Assembly: GCA_038110535.1 (NCBI GenBank)
Contig: JAYNJW010000004.1
Span: 22,152 to 86,151 of the forward strand
From: Chordibacter sp038110535
GTDB taxonomy: Bacteria; Verrucomicrobiota; Verrucomicrobiia; Opitutales; Seribacteraceae
DNA length: 64,000 bases
Direction of reading: 5' to 3'
The position numbers and the translations under genes were made by a program. This document shows, one piece after another, positions 35,112 to 44,145 of this stretch. Each line of letters begins with the position of its first letter. Position 1 is the stretch's first letter. Below the pieces are notes generated by a model, which saw only the letters and a list, made by a program, of their open reading frames with translations, was not told the DNA's origin and made no database searches.

Positions 35112-38100
35112 ATGAGAATACCTGATTTGAATGTCACACAATCCGTTACCCAGCGGATTAGGGATTTGGACCTCCAAAGGTTCAAACTGGACCAGCAGAT
35201 CACAACGGGTCAGAAAATAACCTACGCGGAGGATGATGGTTCCACCATGAGCAGGACCATCCAGCTTGATTCACAAAAAAGCAGGTTGTCGCAATACCAG
35301 AGAAATGCATCGTACGCATCCGAATTTATCAATGCCGGGCAAATGAACCTGGAAAAGTTGCGGGAAATTAACCAACGTGCTCAGGAAATTGCCCGGGTTG
35401 CGGGAGGGGGGTTGAATGGATCAGGAATTGATACCTACTCCCTGGAGCTGGATCAATTGATCGATGAAACATTAAATCGGATTAATGCCAGGCACCGCGG
35501 GAAGTCGCTCTTTGGTGGGCTGGAATTAAAACCAGACTTTGCCCACTCTGAAATCATTTCCGAAAAACCGGAAATGAAGGTGCTCGATCTCAACCGATCT
35601 GCCATCGGGATTACTTCACCAACTGGGATGAGTTATCTTAAACAGGGGGACGAAGTTGTTTTTCAAGCTAATGGCAGAGAGTATGTTGTCCAAGCCAAGA
35701 CTCCCAGCGTGACAGATTATGATACTGTGGAAACTTACAACAAGGGGGACGTGGTCAAGGTTACTGAAATCTTTGAGGATTCTATTCTTGTAGACAGTGC
35801 GGAATTTACTGATTTGGGTAGTTTGTTATCTAAACTGGCTGACAGAGATTGGAGTAAGCAAAAAGTTGGCTATCTGCATGATAACTCAGCGGATGTTTAT
35901 TTATTAGATGCCAGTCAGATCGAGCAAGTAGCGGTGAGTCTGGGCAACCAACCTTATTTGGATTTTTTCCCATCCCAGGGCGGTTACTTCGCAATTTCAG
36001 AAGATGGGAATGGAAATATTCTACTCGAGCCTGCTGAAAATAAGATCGATCCTTGGAGACCAGACAAAGCCTACAGCAAAGGGGAATTTGTAACCTGGGG
36101 TTTTGAAAATTTTAGGGCCACTTCTGATTTGGGGACTTCCGAGGAATTTTCCATGGCTAACTGGCAAAAAGTCTCTGGTGATGATCTCTCTGAGATTTTT
36201 ATGCTTACCGAAAGAAATGAGGTTTCCTACTGGGAAGCAACCCGTGATGCTATCAACGATGAATTGCCTTCTCGCGAAACCAATTCCTGGTTACAAATCA
36301 ATCCCAGCGAACTTGTTTCAAATGTATCAACGGATACTGCGACATCCCTGATCCGCGATCTAATCAATTCTGATTCATACTTTTTGAATGATTCAAAAGT
36401 TTATGAAACCGTTGACTCCTTTGCCTTTGTCCGCGGTACCAAATCATCCACCGATTCCCATGATCACAGTCTTTCCCTGTCCGCAAAAGTAAATGCGAGT
36501 GGGCAACTTGAGGTAAGGGGAACTGTGGGAAAAACATTTTCTGCTTCTGCACAGTACATATCAATGTACGATACCAACAATTATTTTCCTGAACAGTTGG
36601 AAACCATGGTTGTTGATCAAGCAAAGTCTCTTTATCCCAATAAAGATTATGCTGATTTAACCAACGAAGAAAAAGACAAAGTCTGGAAACAAGTTAAGCA
36701 AGAGAAGCTCGAGTGGGATTTGAATGTGACTAATGCCACCACGGACTCCGGTTCCTTAATCGATATCAGTCTGTCAGATCCTTGGCAAAGGCTGGGCATC
36801 TATCAACTTGGTGATATTGTGCAATTTGATGGGAAATTTTGGGAGTCCATCCAAAATGAAAATTTTAATCATAACCCAACCAACTTAGATTCTAAATATT
36901 GGAAAGAATTGGGGAGTGACTACGCACAGAGCCGCGAGGATTGGAATATTGTCAGTGCAGGTACCGAGTCTAGGTTTTATTACTCGGGTCCTGATGGAAA
37001 GCTTTTTTCAGACCAAGTCGAAGCGATTGATTACACCTTTAATATACTGGTGAATTCGACCCGGAATTATCTTGATCCAAACCAAGCTTACAACGATGCG
37101 GTTGCGATGGTAAAAAAAGTCGCCTATCCGGTTTCTAGGTTTGAAGCAACTGGTAGCGAGTCCAATGGGATTGTCTACTTTGATTCTCTCAGTCAATCGT
37201 ACCGGCTCGCTGCACTGGCCGATGGTCAGGCTGAAGTTGGAGGTACCTTTATGAAAGGAGATGCGATCAAAACACCCGACTCTCTGGATGTTCAAAGGGG
37301 CGATGTTATCCAGTATCAGGGTTCCTTCTTTCTTGCTACCAATGTCCTGTCCAATGAGGAGATCAACAGTGTTGCGGGAGCACGAATCATTAATGATGTG
37401 GATGTTGTAGGGGATTTGAGCAGTACGATTGCAGAAGGCGAAAAAGTCTTTGAGGAATCAACCGGACGCATATACATGCTACTGGGAAATACACTCCCCA
37501 CTGAAGGCCGGGAAATGGTTATGCAGCAGGGAATTGATCAACCATTGAGAAATGGGGCTTACATTTTTGATCCAGTCACAGACAGTTATTATGTGGCTCA
37601 GAAAAACACCGAAAATGCTAATTTGGTTGATTTGAATGAGACCAACTCAGAACTTGTTAAAATTAATTCCTTTTCCGCCGTGCAAGGTGCCGAATGGTCC
37701 GTTGAGGAAAAATACAAAAAAGGACAAATCGTATTTTATAATGGGGTGTATTATGAATGCCAAACGAATGGAAAACCAAACAACCTTGGCGAATACAATG
37801 GATTTGATAACAGGGATGACGAAGAACTCCTCGGATCCAACGGAGATTATTATTTTAATATAGTCAAACCAGGGGACCGATTTTTTTATGACATTGACGA
37901 CGCCATTTCTGAACAATCTTTGAACCTGAGGCGGGCTAGGGGGGAAGAAATTCACAATAATGTTTGGCTTCCCATCAGTCAGACTGTCGATCATGTTTTA
38001 AAGTTTGAAGTCAATAATTTAGATGTTGCATCTGTTAAAATTGAGTCTGCTGGCCCAGCCGGGATAGATGCTAAGATCAAGACAATTTCCGATATTAACG

Positions 38101-38864
38101 GAGTGGTTACTGGCTTGCAGGTTGCAAACCCGGGTCGCTATTTCTTTTCAGGTGCCACGGATGCAGATGGAACCATTACGATTCCAGACGCCTATGAAGT
38201 CGCTGAGGTGGTTTTACCAAATGGAGAGTCCTTGCGGGCAAATATTATTTGGGGTCAGAACCCGAACGATCCAGGTCCTTTTATCATCACCGGTTTCGAA
38301 CTTTTGGATACCGCGGTGCTCGATCAACCAATGGGTGCACAAAGAGGAGATTCCTATTCTTTTGCCACCGGCAATAAAACTTTCTTAGACCATAGGGATG
38401 CGGATGGAAAATTAATTGGTGTGACCTACACAGGGTCCAACCAAGATGCCGAGTTTTATGTGGGCAAAGATAGTAAGATCAGCTCCTTTTTGAATGCTGA
38501 AAATGGGGGGACTTCCGAACTTACCGATGTGATCGATTCCTTGATTGAACTCAGGAGAGGTCTTTCTACTCCTGATCTGGGCCAAATGATTGAAGTGGTT
38601 CAATTAGCCGAGAAGGATTTGATTGAACAAGAGGACTCCGTGGTCGACAAGATCGGGGAGCTTTCCTCGACCATGGTTCGAATGAACACAGTTCGCTCCC
38701 ACGATGAGGAATACTTTTTGGAAATTGATCAAAGACTGGCCAAAGATTTGGATGTGGACCTTTCTGAAGCAATCATGCAACTGACCCGAGTATCGACTGC
38801 ATATCAGGCAGCCATGCAAGTGGGTGCCCAGTTGCTCAATACTTCATTGCTTAATTATCTGTAA
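35112..38864 (+). CDS. flgL: Giant hook-filament junction protein FlgL
   Basis: 1250 residues, against about 300-400 usually. The flagellin-like N-terminus is normal (MRIPDLNVTQSVTQRIRDLD; QQITTGQKITYAEDD). The C-terminal helices are intact (DLSEAIMQLTRVSTAYQAAM to the end). About 1000 inserted residues lie between: CBM5/12-like segments at about residues 316-350, 558-602, 725-755 and 862-905, plus a Gly-rich unit (GLQVANPGRYFFSGATD) also seen in FlgK. One cysteine is visible (YYECQT). It starts 11 bp after flgK. The paired enlargement of FlgK and FlgL argues that they share one surface function. Confidence 0.92.
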   Translation: MRIPDLNVTQSVTQRIRDLDLQRFKLDQQITTGQKITYAEDDGSTMSRTIQLDSQKSRLSQYQRNASYASEFINAGQMNLEKLREINQRAQEIARVAGGGLNGSGIDTYSLELDQLIDETLNRINARHRGKSLFGGLELKPDFAHSEIISEKPEMKVLDLNRSAIGITSPTGMSYLKQGDEVVFQANGREYVVQAKTPSVTDYDTVETYNKGDVVKVTEIFEDSILVDSAEFTDLGSLLSKLADRDWSKQKVGYLHDNSADVYLLDASQIEQVAVSLGNQPYLDFFPSQGGYFAISEDGNGNILLEPAENKIDPWRPDKAYSKGEFVTWGFENFRATSDLGTSEEFSMANWQKVSGDDLSEIFMLTERNEVSYWEATRDAINDELPSRETNSWLQINPSELVSNVSTDTATSLIRDLINSDSYFLNDSKVYETVDSFAFVRGTKSSTDSHDHSLSLSAKVNASGQLEVRGTVGKTFSASAQYISMYDTNNYFPEQLETMVVDQAKSLYPNKDYADLTNEEKDKVWKQVKQEKLEWDLNVTNATTDSGSLIDISLSDPWQRLGIYQLGDIVQFDGKFWESIQNENFNHNPTNLDSKYWKELGSDYAQSREDWNIVSAGTESRFYYSGPDGKLFSDQVEAIDYTFNILVNSTRNYLDPNQAYNDAVAMVKKVAYPVSRFEATGSESNGIVYFDSLSQSYRLAALADGQAEVGGTFMKGDAIKTPDSLDVQRGDVIQYQGSFFLATNVLSNEEINSVAGARIINDVDVVGDLSSTIAEGEKVFEESTGRIYMLLGNTLPTEGREMVMQQGIDQPLRNGAYIFDPVTDSYYVAQKNTENANLVDLNETNSELVKINSFSAVQGAEWSVEEKYKKGQIVFYNGVYYECQTNGKPNNLGEYNGFDNRDDEELLGSNGDYYFNIVKPGDRFFYDIDDAISEQSLNLRRARGEEIHNNVWLPISQTVDHVLKFEVNNLDVASVKIESAGPAGIDAKIKTISDINGVVTGLQVANPGRYFFSGATDADGTITIPDAYEVAEVVLPNGESLRANIIWGQNPNDPGPFIITGFELLDTAVLDQPMGAQRGDSYSFATGNKTFLDHRDADGKLIGVTYTGSNQDAEFYVGKDSKISSFLNAENGGTSELTDVIDSLIELRRGLSTPDLGQMIEVVQLAEKDLIEQEDSVVDKIGELSSTMVRMNTVRSHDEEYFLEIDQRLAKDLDVDLSEAIMQLTRVSTAYQAAMQVGAQLLNTSLLNYL
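36052..37800 (+). repeat. CBM5/12-like repeats in FlgL
   Basis: Four segments fit the chitin-binding type-3 pattern: AYSKGEFVTWGFENFRAT then ANWQKV (from 36069); IYQLGDIVQFDGKFWES then YWKELG (from 36798), the best match because both edge tryptophans are kept; VQRGDVIQYQGSFFLAT (from 37290); KYKKGQIVFYNGVYYECQ (from 37710). They are spread over about 1.7 kb rather than tightly tandem. Ligand specificity cannot be read from sequence. Confidence 0.6.
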
Positions 38865-38885
38865 TTTGTTAATAACTTTTCTTAC

Positions 38886-39341
38886 ATGAAGTTAAATATC
38901 GGAGAGGAACTCAAGGCAGACGGCGTTCAGAGTTCTCAAAAAAGCCACCCACTCACCTTACCCCAGGGATTGTTTGGTTTTGCCGAAATTACCAACATGG
39001 AGCTCTTTTATGACCTAGAAGAACTTCCTTTCATGTGGCTTCGGGAAAAGCAAGAAAACGGGCTTGCTTTCATCGTGATCGAGCCTGGTGGTATCATTCC
39101 CGACTACGCGGTTGAGATTTCAGATGCCGATGTCGAAATTCTCGGAATCACGGGAAGTGAGGACACAATGATCCTTAACATCGTCACCCTACCATCCGAA
39201 CAGTCCTCCAAAATTTCAGTGAATTTAGTCGGACCCGTAATCGTCAATCGCAACTCCTTGGTAGCCAAGCAGTGTATCATTAATAATCACGAAAAATACT
39301 CCGCCCGGTTTCTTTTGGATTTATCAGACGGTGGCAGCTAA
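38886..39341 (+). CDS. fliW: Flagellar assembly factor FliW
   Basis: 151 residues with FliW features: LTLPQGLFGFAEITNMELFY near the start, then IEPGGIIPDYAVEISDADVE and VNLVGPVIVNRNSLVAKQCI. FliW binds CsrA and frees flagellin mRNA from repression, and is itself titrated by flagellin. It stands directly before csrA, the common arrangement. No Shine-Dalgarno sequence precedes the ATG. Confidence 0.93.
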   Translation: MKLNIGEELKADGVQSSQKSHPLTLPQGLFGFAEITNMELFYDLEELPFMWLREKQENGLAFIVIEPGGIIPDYAVEISDADVEILGITGSEDTMILNIVTLPSEQSSKISVNLVGPVIVNRNSLVAKQCIINNHEKYSARFLLDLSDGGS

Positions 39342-39360
39342 CTGGTTTAGCTGAAGGGTC

Positions 39361-39675
39361 ATGCTTATTTTATCGCGTAAAGTTGATCAGGGAATTCGGA
39401 TTGGGGACGAAATTGAAATTTCGGTCACCAAGATTGAGGGAGATTCCGTCAAGATTGGAATTTCTGCCCCCAGATCAATTTCGATTCTTAGAAGAGAAAT
39501 CCTCGAAGAAATGCAATCTTCCAATCAGGCTGCGGCAATGGGAACTGTGCCGCAGGCTGCGGCTCTCAAAAGTACCTTAGCCGCGGGTTCCGCACTCAAG
39601 TTGATTCAACAAATGCGGGCAAAGAAAGCTCTTCAAAAAGAAGGTACCAAGCCACCGGCCAATTCCCCCTCCTGA
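39361..39675 (+). CDS. csrA: Carbon storage regulator CsrA with C-terminal extension
   Basis: 104 residues; the first about 55 are a standard CsrA (MLILSRKVDQGIRIGDEIEI; SAPRSISILRREILEEM, with the RNA-binding Arg kept). About 45 extra residues follow, rich in Ala, Lys and Gln (AAALKSTLAAGSALKLIQQM), absent from the about 61-residue enterobacterial form. CsrA binds GGA motifs in mRNA leaders and here probably represses flagellin with FliW as antagonist. Last gene of the flagellar locus. Confidence 0.93.
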   Translation: MLILSRKVDQGIRIGDEIEISVTKIEGDSVKIGISAPRSISILRREILEEMQSSNQAAAMGTVPQAAALKSTLAAGSALKLIQQMRAKKALQKEGTKPPANSPS

Positions 39676-39700
39676 TTCAGGGGTTACAAATTTACTACGA

Positions 39701-40945
39701 ATGATTACATTCAGACCTTTTCGTGCCATCCGCCCATGTCCTGAGCATGCTCAATCCGTAGCTTCCAGACCCTATGATGTGCTCGATTCCGAGGAAGCAA
39801 GAAAGGAAGCCGCCGGCAATAAAAATTCCTTTCTCCGGGTTATCAAACCAGAGATCGATCTACCGGAATCAACCAATCTCTATGCTGATGAAGTTTACCA
39901 CACTGGAAAAAAGACATTTTCTCAAATGATAGAAGATGGAATTTTTCAGTCGGACAGTTCTCCAGCCTTTTACATTTACCGTTTGACTATGGATGGTCGC
40001 ACCCAAACAGGACTGGTTGGATGTTGTCATTTTGAAGAGTATTATGACGGCAGAATCAAGAAGCATGAACTCACCCGAACGGCCAAAGAAAATGACCGGG
40101 TCAGGCATGTTGAAACTCTGGAAGCCAATGCGGAGCCAGTCTTTTTTTCTTATCGAGGGCAAAGCGAAATTGACCAAATGGTCGATGGGATAATCCAAGC
40201 AGAACCAGTCTATGACTTTTTTGCCGATGATGGGATTCGTCACGAACTTTGGATTTGTGAGGATCTGCCAACCATCGAGCGTCTGTCTGCCCATTTTCAA
40301 TCCCTGGACTCCTTATATGTTGCCGATGGACACCATCGCACTGCCGCGGCAGCAAGGGTTGGTAAGAAGCGTAAAGAAAATAATCCATCTCACACCGGTG
40401 AAGAAGAATATAATTTCTTCTTGGCAGTGTTATTTCCGGATGATCAGTTGAAAATCCTTGATTACAACCGTGTGGTAAAAGATTTAAATGGTTACTCGGA
40501 GGAAAGTTTTCTCCAAAGACTGTCCCAAGATTTTGAGCTGACCAAAGCAGATTTTGCCACGGTCAAACCTTCGAAAATTCGGGAGTTTGCGATGTATCTT
40601 TCTGGCCGATGGTATCGCCTGACTCCCCGGGAAGAGGTCAGGGCACAAGATCCTGTAGCAGACCTCGATGTGACCCTTCTTTCCCAATTCATTCTGCAAC
40701 CCATTCTGCAGATTGGCGATTTGAGAAAAAGTGAACGAATCGATTTTGTGGGAGGGATTCGTGGATTGTCAGAACTTGCCCAACGGGTGGATTCTGGGGA
40801 AATGGCAGTTGCCTTTGCTCTTCATCCAGTGAGTATGGAGCAGTTGCTTGCAATTGCCGATGCCGGAGAAATTATGCCCCCGAAGACTACATGGTTCGAA
40901 CCTAAGCTTAGGAGCGGACTTTTTGTACATTCAATCAAGGACTGA
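39701..40945 (+). CDS. DUF1015 family protein
   Basis: 414 residues. It carries the family's opening (FRPFRAIRPCPEHAQSVASR; PYDVLDSEEAR), the KKHELTRTAKENDRVRHVE segment and the YVADGHHRTAAAARVGK motif, all conserved in DUF1015. The histidine-rich GHHR motif suggests an active site. I cannot assign the reaction with confidence. It starts 25 bp after csrA and may be co-transcribed, but it is not a known flagellar gene. Confidence 0.85.
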   Translation: MITFRPFRAIRPCPEHAQSVASRPYDVLDSEEARKEAAGNKNSFLRVIKPEIDLPESTNLYADEVYHTGKKTFSQMIEDGIFQSDSSPAFYIYRLTMDGRTQTGLVGCCHFEEYYDGRIKKHELTRTAKENDRVRHVETLEANAEPVFFSYRGQSEIDQMVDGIIQAEPVYDFFADDGIRHELWICEDLPTIERLSAHFQSLDSLYVADGHHRTAAAARVGKKRKENNPSHTGEEEYNFFLAVLFPDDQLKILDYNRVVKDLNGYSEESFLQRLSQDFELTKADFATVKPSKIREFAMYLSGRWYRLTPREEVRAQDPVADLDVTLLSQFILQPILQIGDLRKSERIDFVGGIRGLSELAQRVDSGEMAVAFALHPVSMEQLLAIADAGEIMPPKTTWFEPKLRSGLFVHSIKD

Positions 40946-41021
40946 TCCCGCAACCACCCCGGATAGTTCCGTGGAGTTGGATGCTTGTTCCTTACGAATG
41001 AGTCTCTTAGTATACATGTAG

Positions 41022-42146
41022 ATGAAACTTTTAGTGTTAAGTGCTTCCACTGGAGGGGGGCATGATATGCGTGCCTTTGCTCTTCGTGATTGGTGGCTTC
41101 AAGAGGGTAGGGAGTGCGAAGTTTTCCATCCACTGGAAACCACTTTTTGGGGCTACAGGGCGGGTTGCCAATTGTACAATATTATCCAAAAGAAACTGCC
41201 CCTGTTTCATTTTTTCTATTTTCACTTTCTCGAATATGCCTCGATGCACCGCTCGGCATCCAAGATTATTGAAGCCCAGAATTTTGTCCGAAAAATTGAA
41301 TTGTATGCACCCGATCTGATTGTCTCAACCCATGCTCATTTAAATCACGGGTATTTTGAATTGAGCAGACTTCCTCAACATAAACCTTCCCGCTTTGTCG
41401 TTTTTTGCGGAGAACTAGCGGATGGACAGGGTTTTTCCAAACATTGGATCAATCCAAGGAACGATCTTTTTGTCACTCCCTTTAAGGAGGGCAGTTTTGC
41501 TGCCCGGAGAAGGGGAATGCCTCACGAAAAAACTTTGATTTCAGGACCTCTCTTACGTAAGCCTTTCTATTCAGGAAATCATACATTTAACAGATCGGAT
41601 GTACTCAAAAAGTTGGACTTGGATCCGAACTTGCCTGTTTTTCTTTTAGGAACTGGGGCAAATGGGGTAAATCATCATATACCGGTTATCAGAGCGATCA
41701 ACCAAGCCAAGATCGATTGTCAAATCTTGGCACTTTGCGGACGGAATGAAAAGACTTTCGGACAGATCAAAAAACTCCTGTCGACCAGTCGTAACAGGGT
41801 GGTGCCTTTTGCCCACCTTGAGGCCAGTTCTATGATCCCGTTGCTCAAGGTTGCGACTTGGATGTTGGCCCGGCCGGGTGCCGGCTTGACCACCGAGGCA
41901 ATGGTCACTGGATGCCCGGTAATTTTTGACTTAAGTGGTGGATGTATGCCTCAAGAAAAAAATACCCTCAACTTTTGGAAAGCACGTGCAGGCAGTGTCG
42001 TTACCTCTTCTTCGCCGTCCCAACTCATCGATCTGATCCGATCCGAAGAGGAAGTTCCCCAATTGAACATCCCGCTTCAATCATCTCCCCATCTACTGCT
42101 CAATACCCTGGTCAAACTGGGAGGGTCTACTCAGCAACCATGGTGA
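41022..42146 (+). CDS. GT28-type glycosyltransferase (MurG/MGDG-synthase fold)
   Basis: 374 residues. The N-terminus MKLLVLSASTGGGHDMRAFA carries the glycine-rich loop followed by His, as in MGDG synthase and MurG. The C-terminal half has the nucleotide-sugar site (WMLARPGAGLTTEAMVTGCP). It probably transfers a sugar to a lipid or surface glycan at the membrane. It is coupled to the SCP2-like gene by a 7-base overlap. The PseG hydrolase shares this fold, but the sequence looks more like MGDG synthase. Confidence 0.75.
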   Translation: MKLLVLSASTGGGHDMRAFALRDWWLQEGRECEVFHPLETTFWGYRAGCQLYNIIQKKLPLFHFFYFHFLEYASMHRSASKIIEAQNFVRKIELYAPDLIVSTHAHLNHGYFELSRLPQHKPSRFVVFCGELADGQGFSKHWINPRNDLFVTPFKEGSFAARRRGMPHEKTLISGPLLRKPFYSGNHTFNRSDVLKKLDLDPNLPVFLLGTGANGVNHHIPVIRAINQAKIDCQILALCGRNEKTFGQIKKLLSTSRNRVVPFAHLEASSMIPLLKVATWMLARPGAGLTTEAMVTGCPVIFDLSGGCMPQEKNTLNFWKARAGSVVTSSSPSQLIDLIRSEEEVPQLNIPLQSSPHLLLNTLVKLGGSTQQPW

Positions 42147-42814
42147 ACGAAACAAGGTTACCTATCTGGGCAGCTGCTCAGTCCATCCATGCCTGTGGTC
42201 GTGTGCTTTTCCCAGATAGAATTGCCTCTTGTTTGACCCCTCAGCTTCTGTCCAAGGATGAAATCTCTTTGGGCAACTCCTTGGTTTTTAGTGATCCTCA
42301 ATTCAGGAATCTTTTGAAAAGTGGATTGGGTATGCCCAAGATAGGAGGCTTGTTATTATCTCCCTATCGATCCTTCTGTATCTTCTCATGCCTATGGAAA
42401 ATTGGGAAATTGTATAAGTCAAAAAAAAGCCACACCTTTGCCCCACTTATTTTGCGTGGTTCTCTGGAGGCCATTTGTACCTATATGAACTTTCACCAAG
42501 AGGCATCGAGGATATTTGGAACAGAAAAGGACTCTGTTTTATCGATCAATATTTCGGAGACATATACAAAATATCTCATTAGATACCAGTCATCTAGCGG
42601 ATGGTCAGTGAAGTATGTGGAAGAGAGCCTAAATTCATCAGCCAGTCTGACATTTAAAGACCCCGCAATCGCCCGCAAGGCTGCATTGGGGAAACTCGAT
42701 TCCTGGCTTGCTTTGACCACAGGTGAAATCCTGCTTGCAGGTCGTATACCAATGCTTGATAAATTTGGATATGTTGCAAGGATTGCCCAACGGGAGGTTC
42801 CCCTGCCAAAATGA
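42140..42814 (+). CDS. SCP2-like (sterol-carrier type) domain protein
   Basis: 224 residues from ATG 42140, which overlaps the glycosyltransferase stop by 7 bases. A longer frame reaches back to 41942 but runs through the upstream gene, so I reject it. The last about 100 residues match the SCP2 pattern: SASLTFKDPAIARKAALGKL, then a helix, GEILLAGRIPMLDKFG. SCP2 domains bind lipids or acyl chains in a hydrophobic tunnel. The N-terminal half is not recognised. Context suggests handling of a lipid-linked intermediate, which is inference. Confidence 0.55.
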   Translation: MVNETRLPIWAAAQSIHACGRVLFPDRIASCLTPQLLSKDEISLGNSLVFSDPQFRNLLKSGLGMPKIGGLLLSPYRSFCIFSCLWKIGKLYKSKKSHTFAPLILRGSLEAICTYMNFHQEASRIFGTEKDSVLSINISETYTKYLIRYQSSSGWSVKYVEESLNSSASLTFKDPAIARKAALGKLDSWLALTTGEILLAGRIPMLDKFGYVARIAQREVPLPK

Positions 42815-44052
42815 ATAACCGGAAACAGTCTGATCTCCTTTTTAGACGGGCAAATCAGGTCATACCTACGGGCATTTATGGTCATGTTGCTCCCGGAGCC
42901 GGTTTGCCTCTGGATTTCCCTCATTTTTGTCAGTCGGGAAATGGGTGCCGGTTTATTGATGTGGATGGGAAGGAATGGCTGGACTTTATGTGCGGATTTG
43001 GGGCGGTGCTGCACGGTTATCGAAATCCACTGATTGACGGCTCTGTGGAGAAGCAGCATCCCTACGGTGCCGTCTTCAATCAGCCTAGTCAATTAATGGT
43101 TGAGCTTGCAGAAAAACTGGTCGAGCAGATTGATTTTGCCGAGTGGGCAGTGTTTGCCAAGAACGGCTCGGATCTTACCACTTGGGCCATTCGGGTGGCT
43201 AGGGAACAGACTGGCAGGGAGTATGTGATCAAGGCGAGAGGGGCATATCATGGGGTCGATGCCTGGTGTGATCCCGGTCTGGGCGGACGGATTGCATCAG
43301 ACAGATCGCACATACTGGAGTTTGAATGGAATGATTTTGACCAACTCGAATCTCTCTTCAGAAAGTATAGCGGTAAGATTGCCGCGGTCATTCTTACCCC
43401 CTATCATCATCCCTCCTTTGGCCCATCTATTCTACCAATCGGTTCCTTTTGGAATGATGTGGAAACCCTCTGCCGGAGCTATGGTACTGCTCTAGTGCTG
43501 GATGATGTCCGATGTGGATGGAGATTGCATGACGGTGGTTCGCACAAATATTTTGGATTTACTCCGGACTTGGCCATTTATTCGAAGGCCTTGGGTAATG
43601 GATATGCAATTTCAGCCTGTATCGGGTCCGGTTTTTTCCGGGCCGGTGCTTCGGAGGTTTTTCTTACCGGAAGTTGTTGGAATGATGCCTTTGCGATGGC
43701 AGCTGCCCTAGCATGCCTGAAACTGGTCAAGGATCAAGAAACCGCAGAATCGGTACTTCGCAAAGGGACTCTCTTCTGTGAGCAGCTTGAATCTATCGCT
43801 CAAAAATGCGGAATTCCTTTGAGAATGACCGGTGTGCGATCGATGCCTTATCCATGGATAGAGGGGGATGATAACTATTATCAAATTCAAACCTTGTGCA
43901 AGATTGCCGCTTCCTACGGACTCTATTTTCATCCCCATCACAATTGGTTTATTAGTAATGCCATGAACGATCAAGATCTTGAACAGGCAATTTTATTGTC
44001 CACTGAAGCATTTGAGCACTATGAGAGAGAAAACCTTTCGCAAACCAAATAA
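42811..44052 (+). CDS. Class-III (glutamate-1-semialdehyde-type) aminotransferase
   Basis: 413 residues, PLP fold type I. Motifs: FIDVDGKEWLDFMCGFGAVL, ALVLDDVRCGWRLH (PLP-ring Asp) and YSKALGNGY with the Schiff-base Lys. GSA-type aminotransferases recur in surface-sugar clusters. Here it sits with PseB- and PseI-like genes where PseC (a DegT-type aminotransferase) is expected, so it may supply the 4-amino group, or act on another part of the glycan. It overlaps the SCP2-like gene as ATGA. Confidence 0.8.
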   Translation: MNNRKQSDLLFRRANQVIPTGIYGHVAPGAGLPLDFPHFCQSGNGCRFIDVDGKEWLDFMCGFGAVLHGYRNPLIDGSVEKQHPYGAVFNQPSQLMVELAEKLVEQIDFAEWAVFAKNGSDLTTWAIRVAREQTGREYVIKARGAYHGVDAWCDPGLGGRIASDRSHILEFEWNDFDQLESLFRKYSGKIAAVILTPYHHPSFGPSILPIGSFWNDVETLCRSYGTALVLDDVRCGWRLHDGGSHKYFGFTPDLAIYSKALGNGYAISACIGSGFFRAGASEVFLTGSCWNDAFAMAAALACLKLVKDQETAESVLRKGTLFCEQLESIAQKCGIPLRMTGVRSMPYPWIEGDDNYYQIQTLCKIAASYGLYFHPHHNWFISNAMNDQDLEQAILLSTEAFEHYERENLSQTK

Positions 44053-44145
44053 TTCGCTCCAGCCTTCTATTTCAGGATGGAGAAATCGCGTTGTCTTTCC
44101 TCTGCGATTCACCCATTCTGAAAAACTATCTTTAACCATTCTTCC

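Noticed and set aside
41942..42139. N-terminal extension of the SCP2-like protein
   Set aside because: It lies wholly inside the glycosyltransferase gene in another frame; ATG 42140 fits the coupled start.
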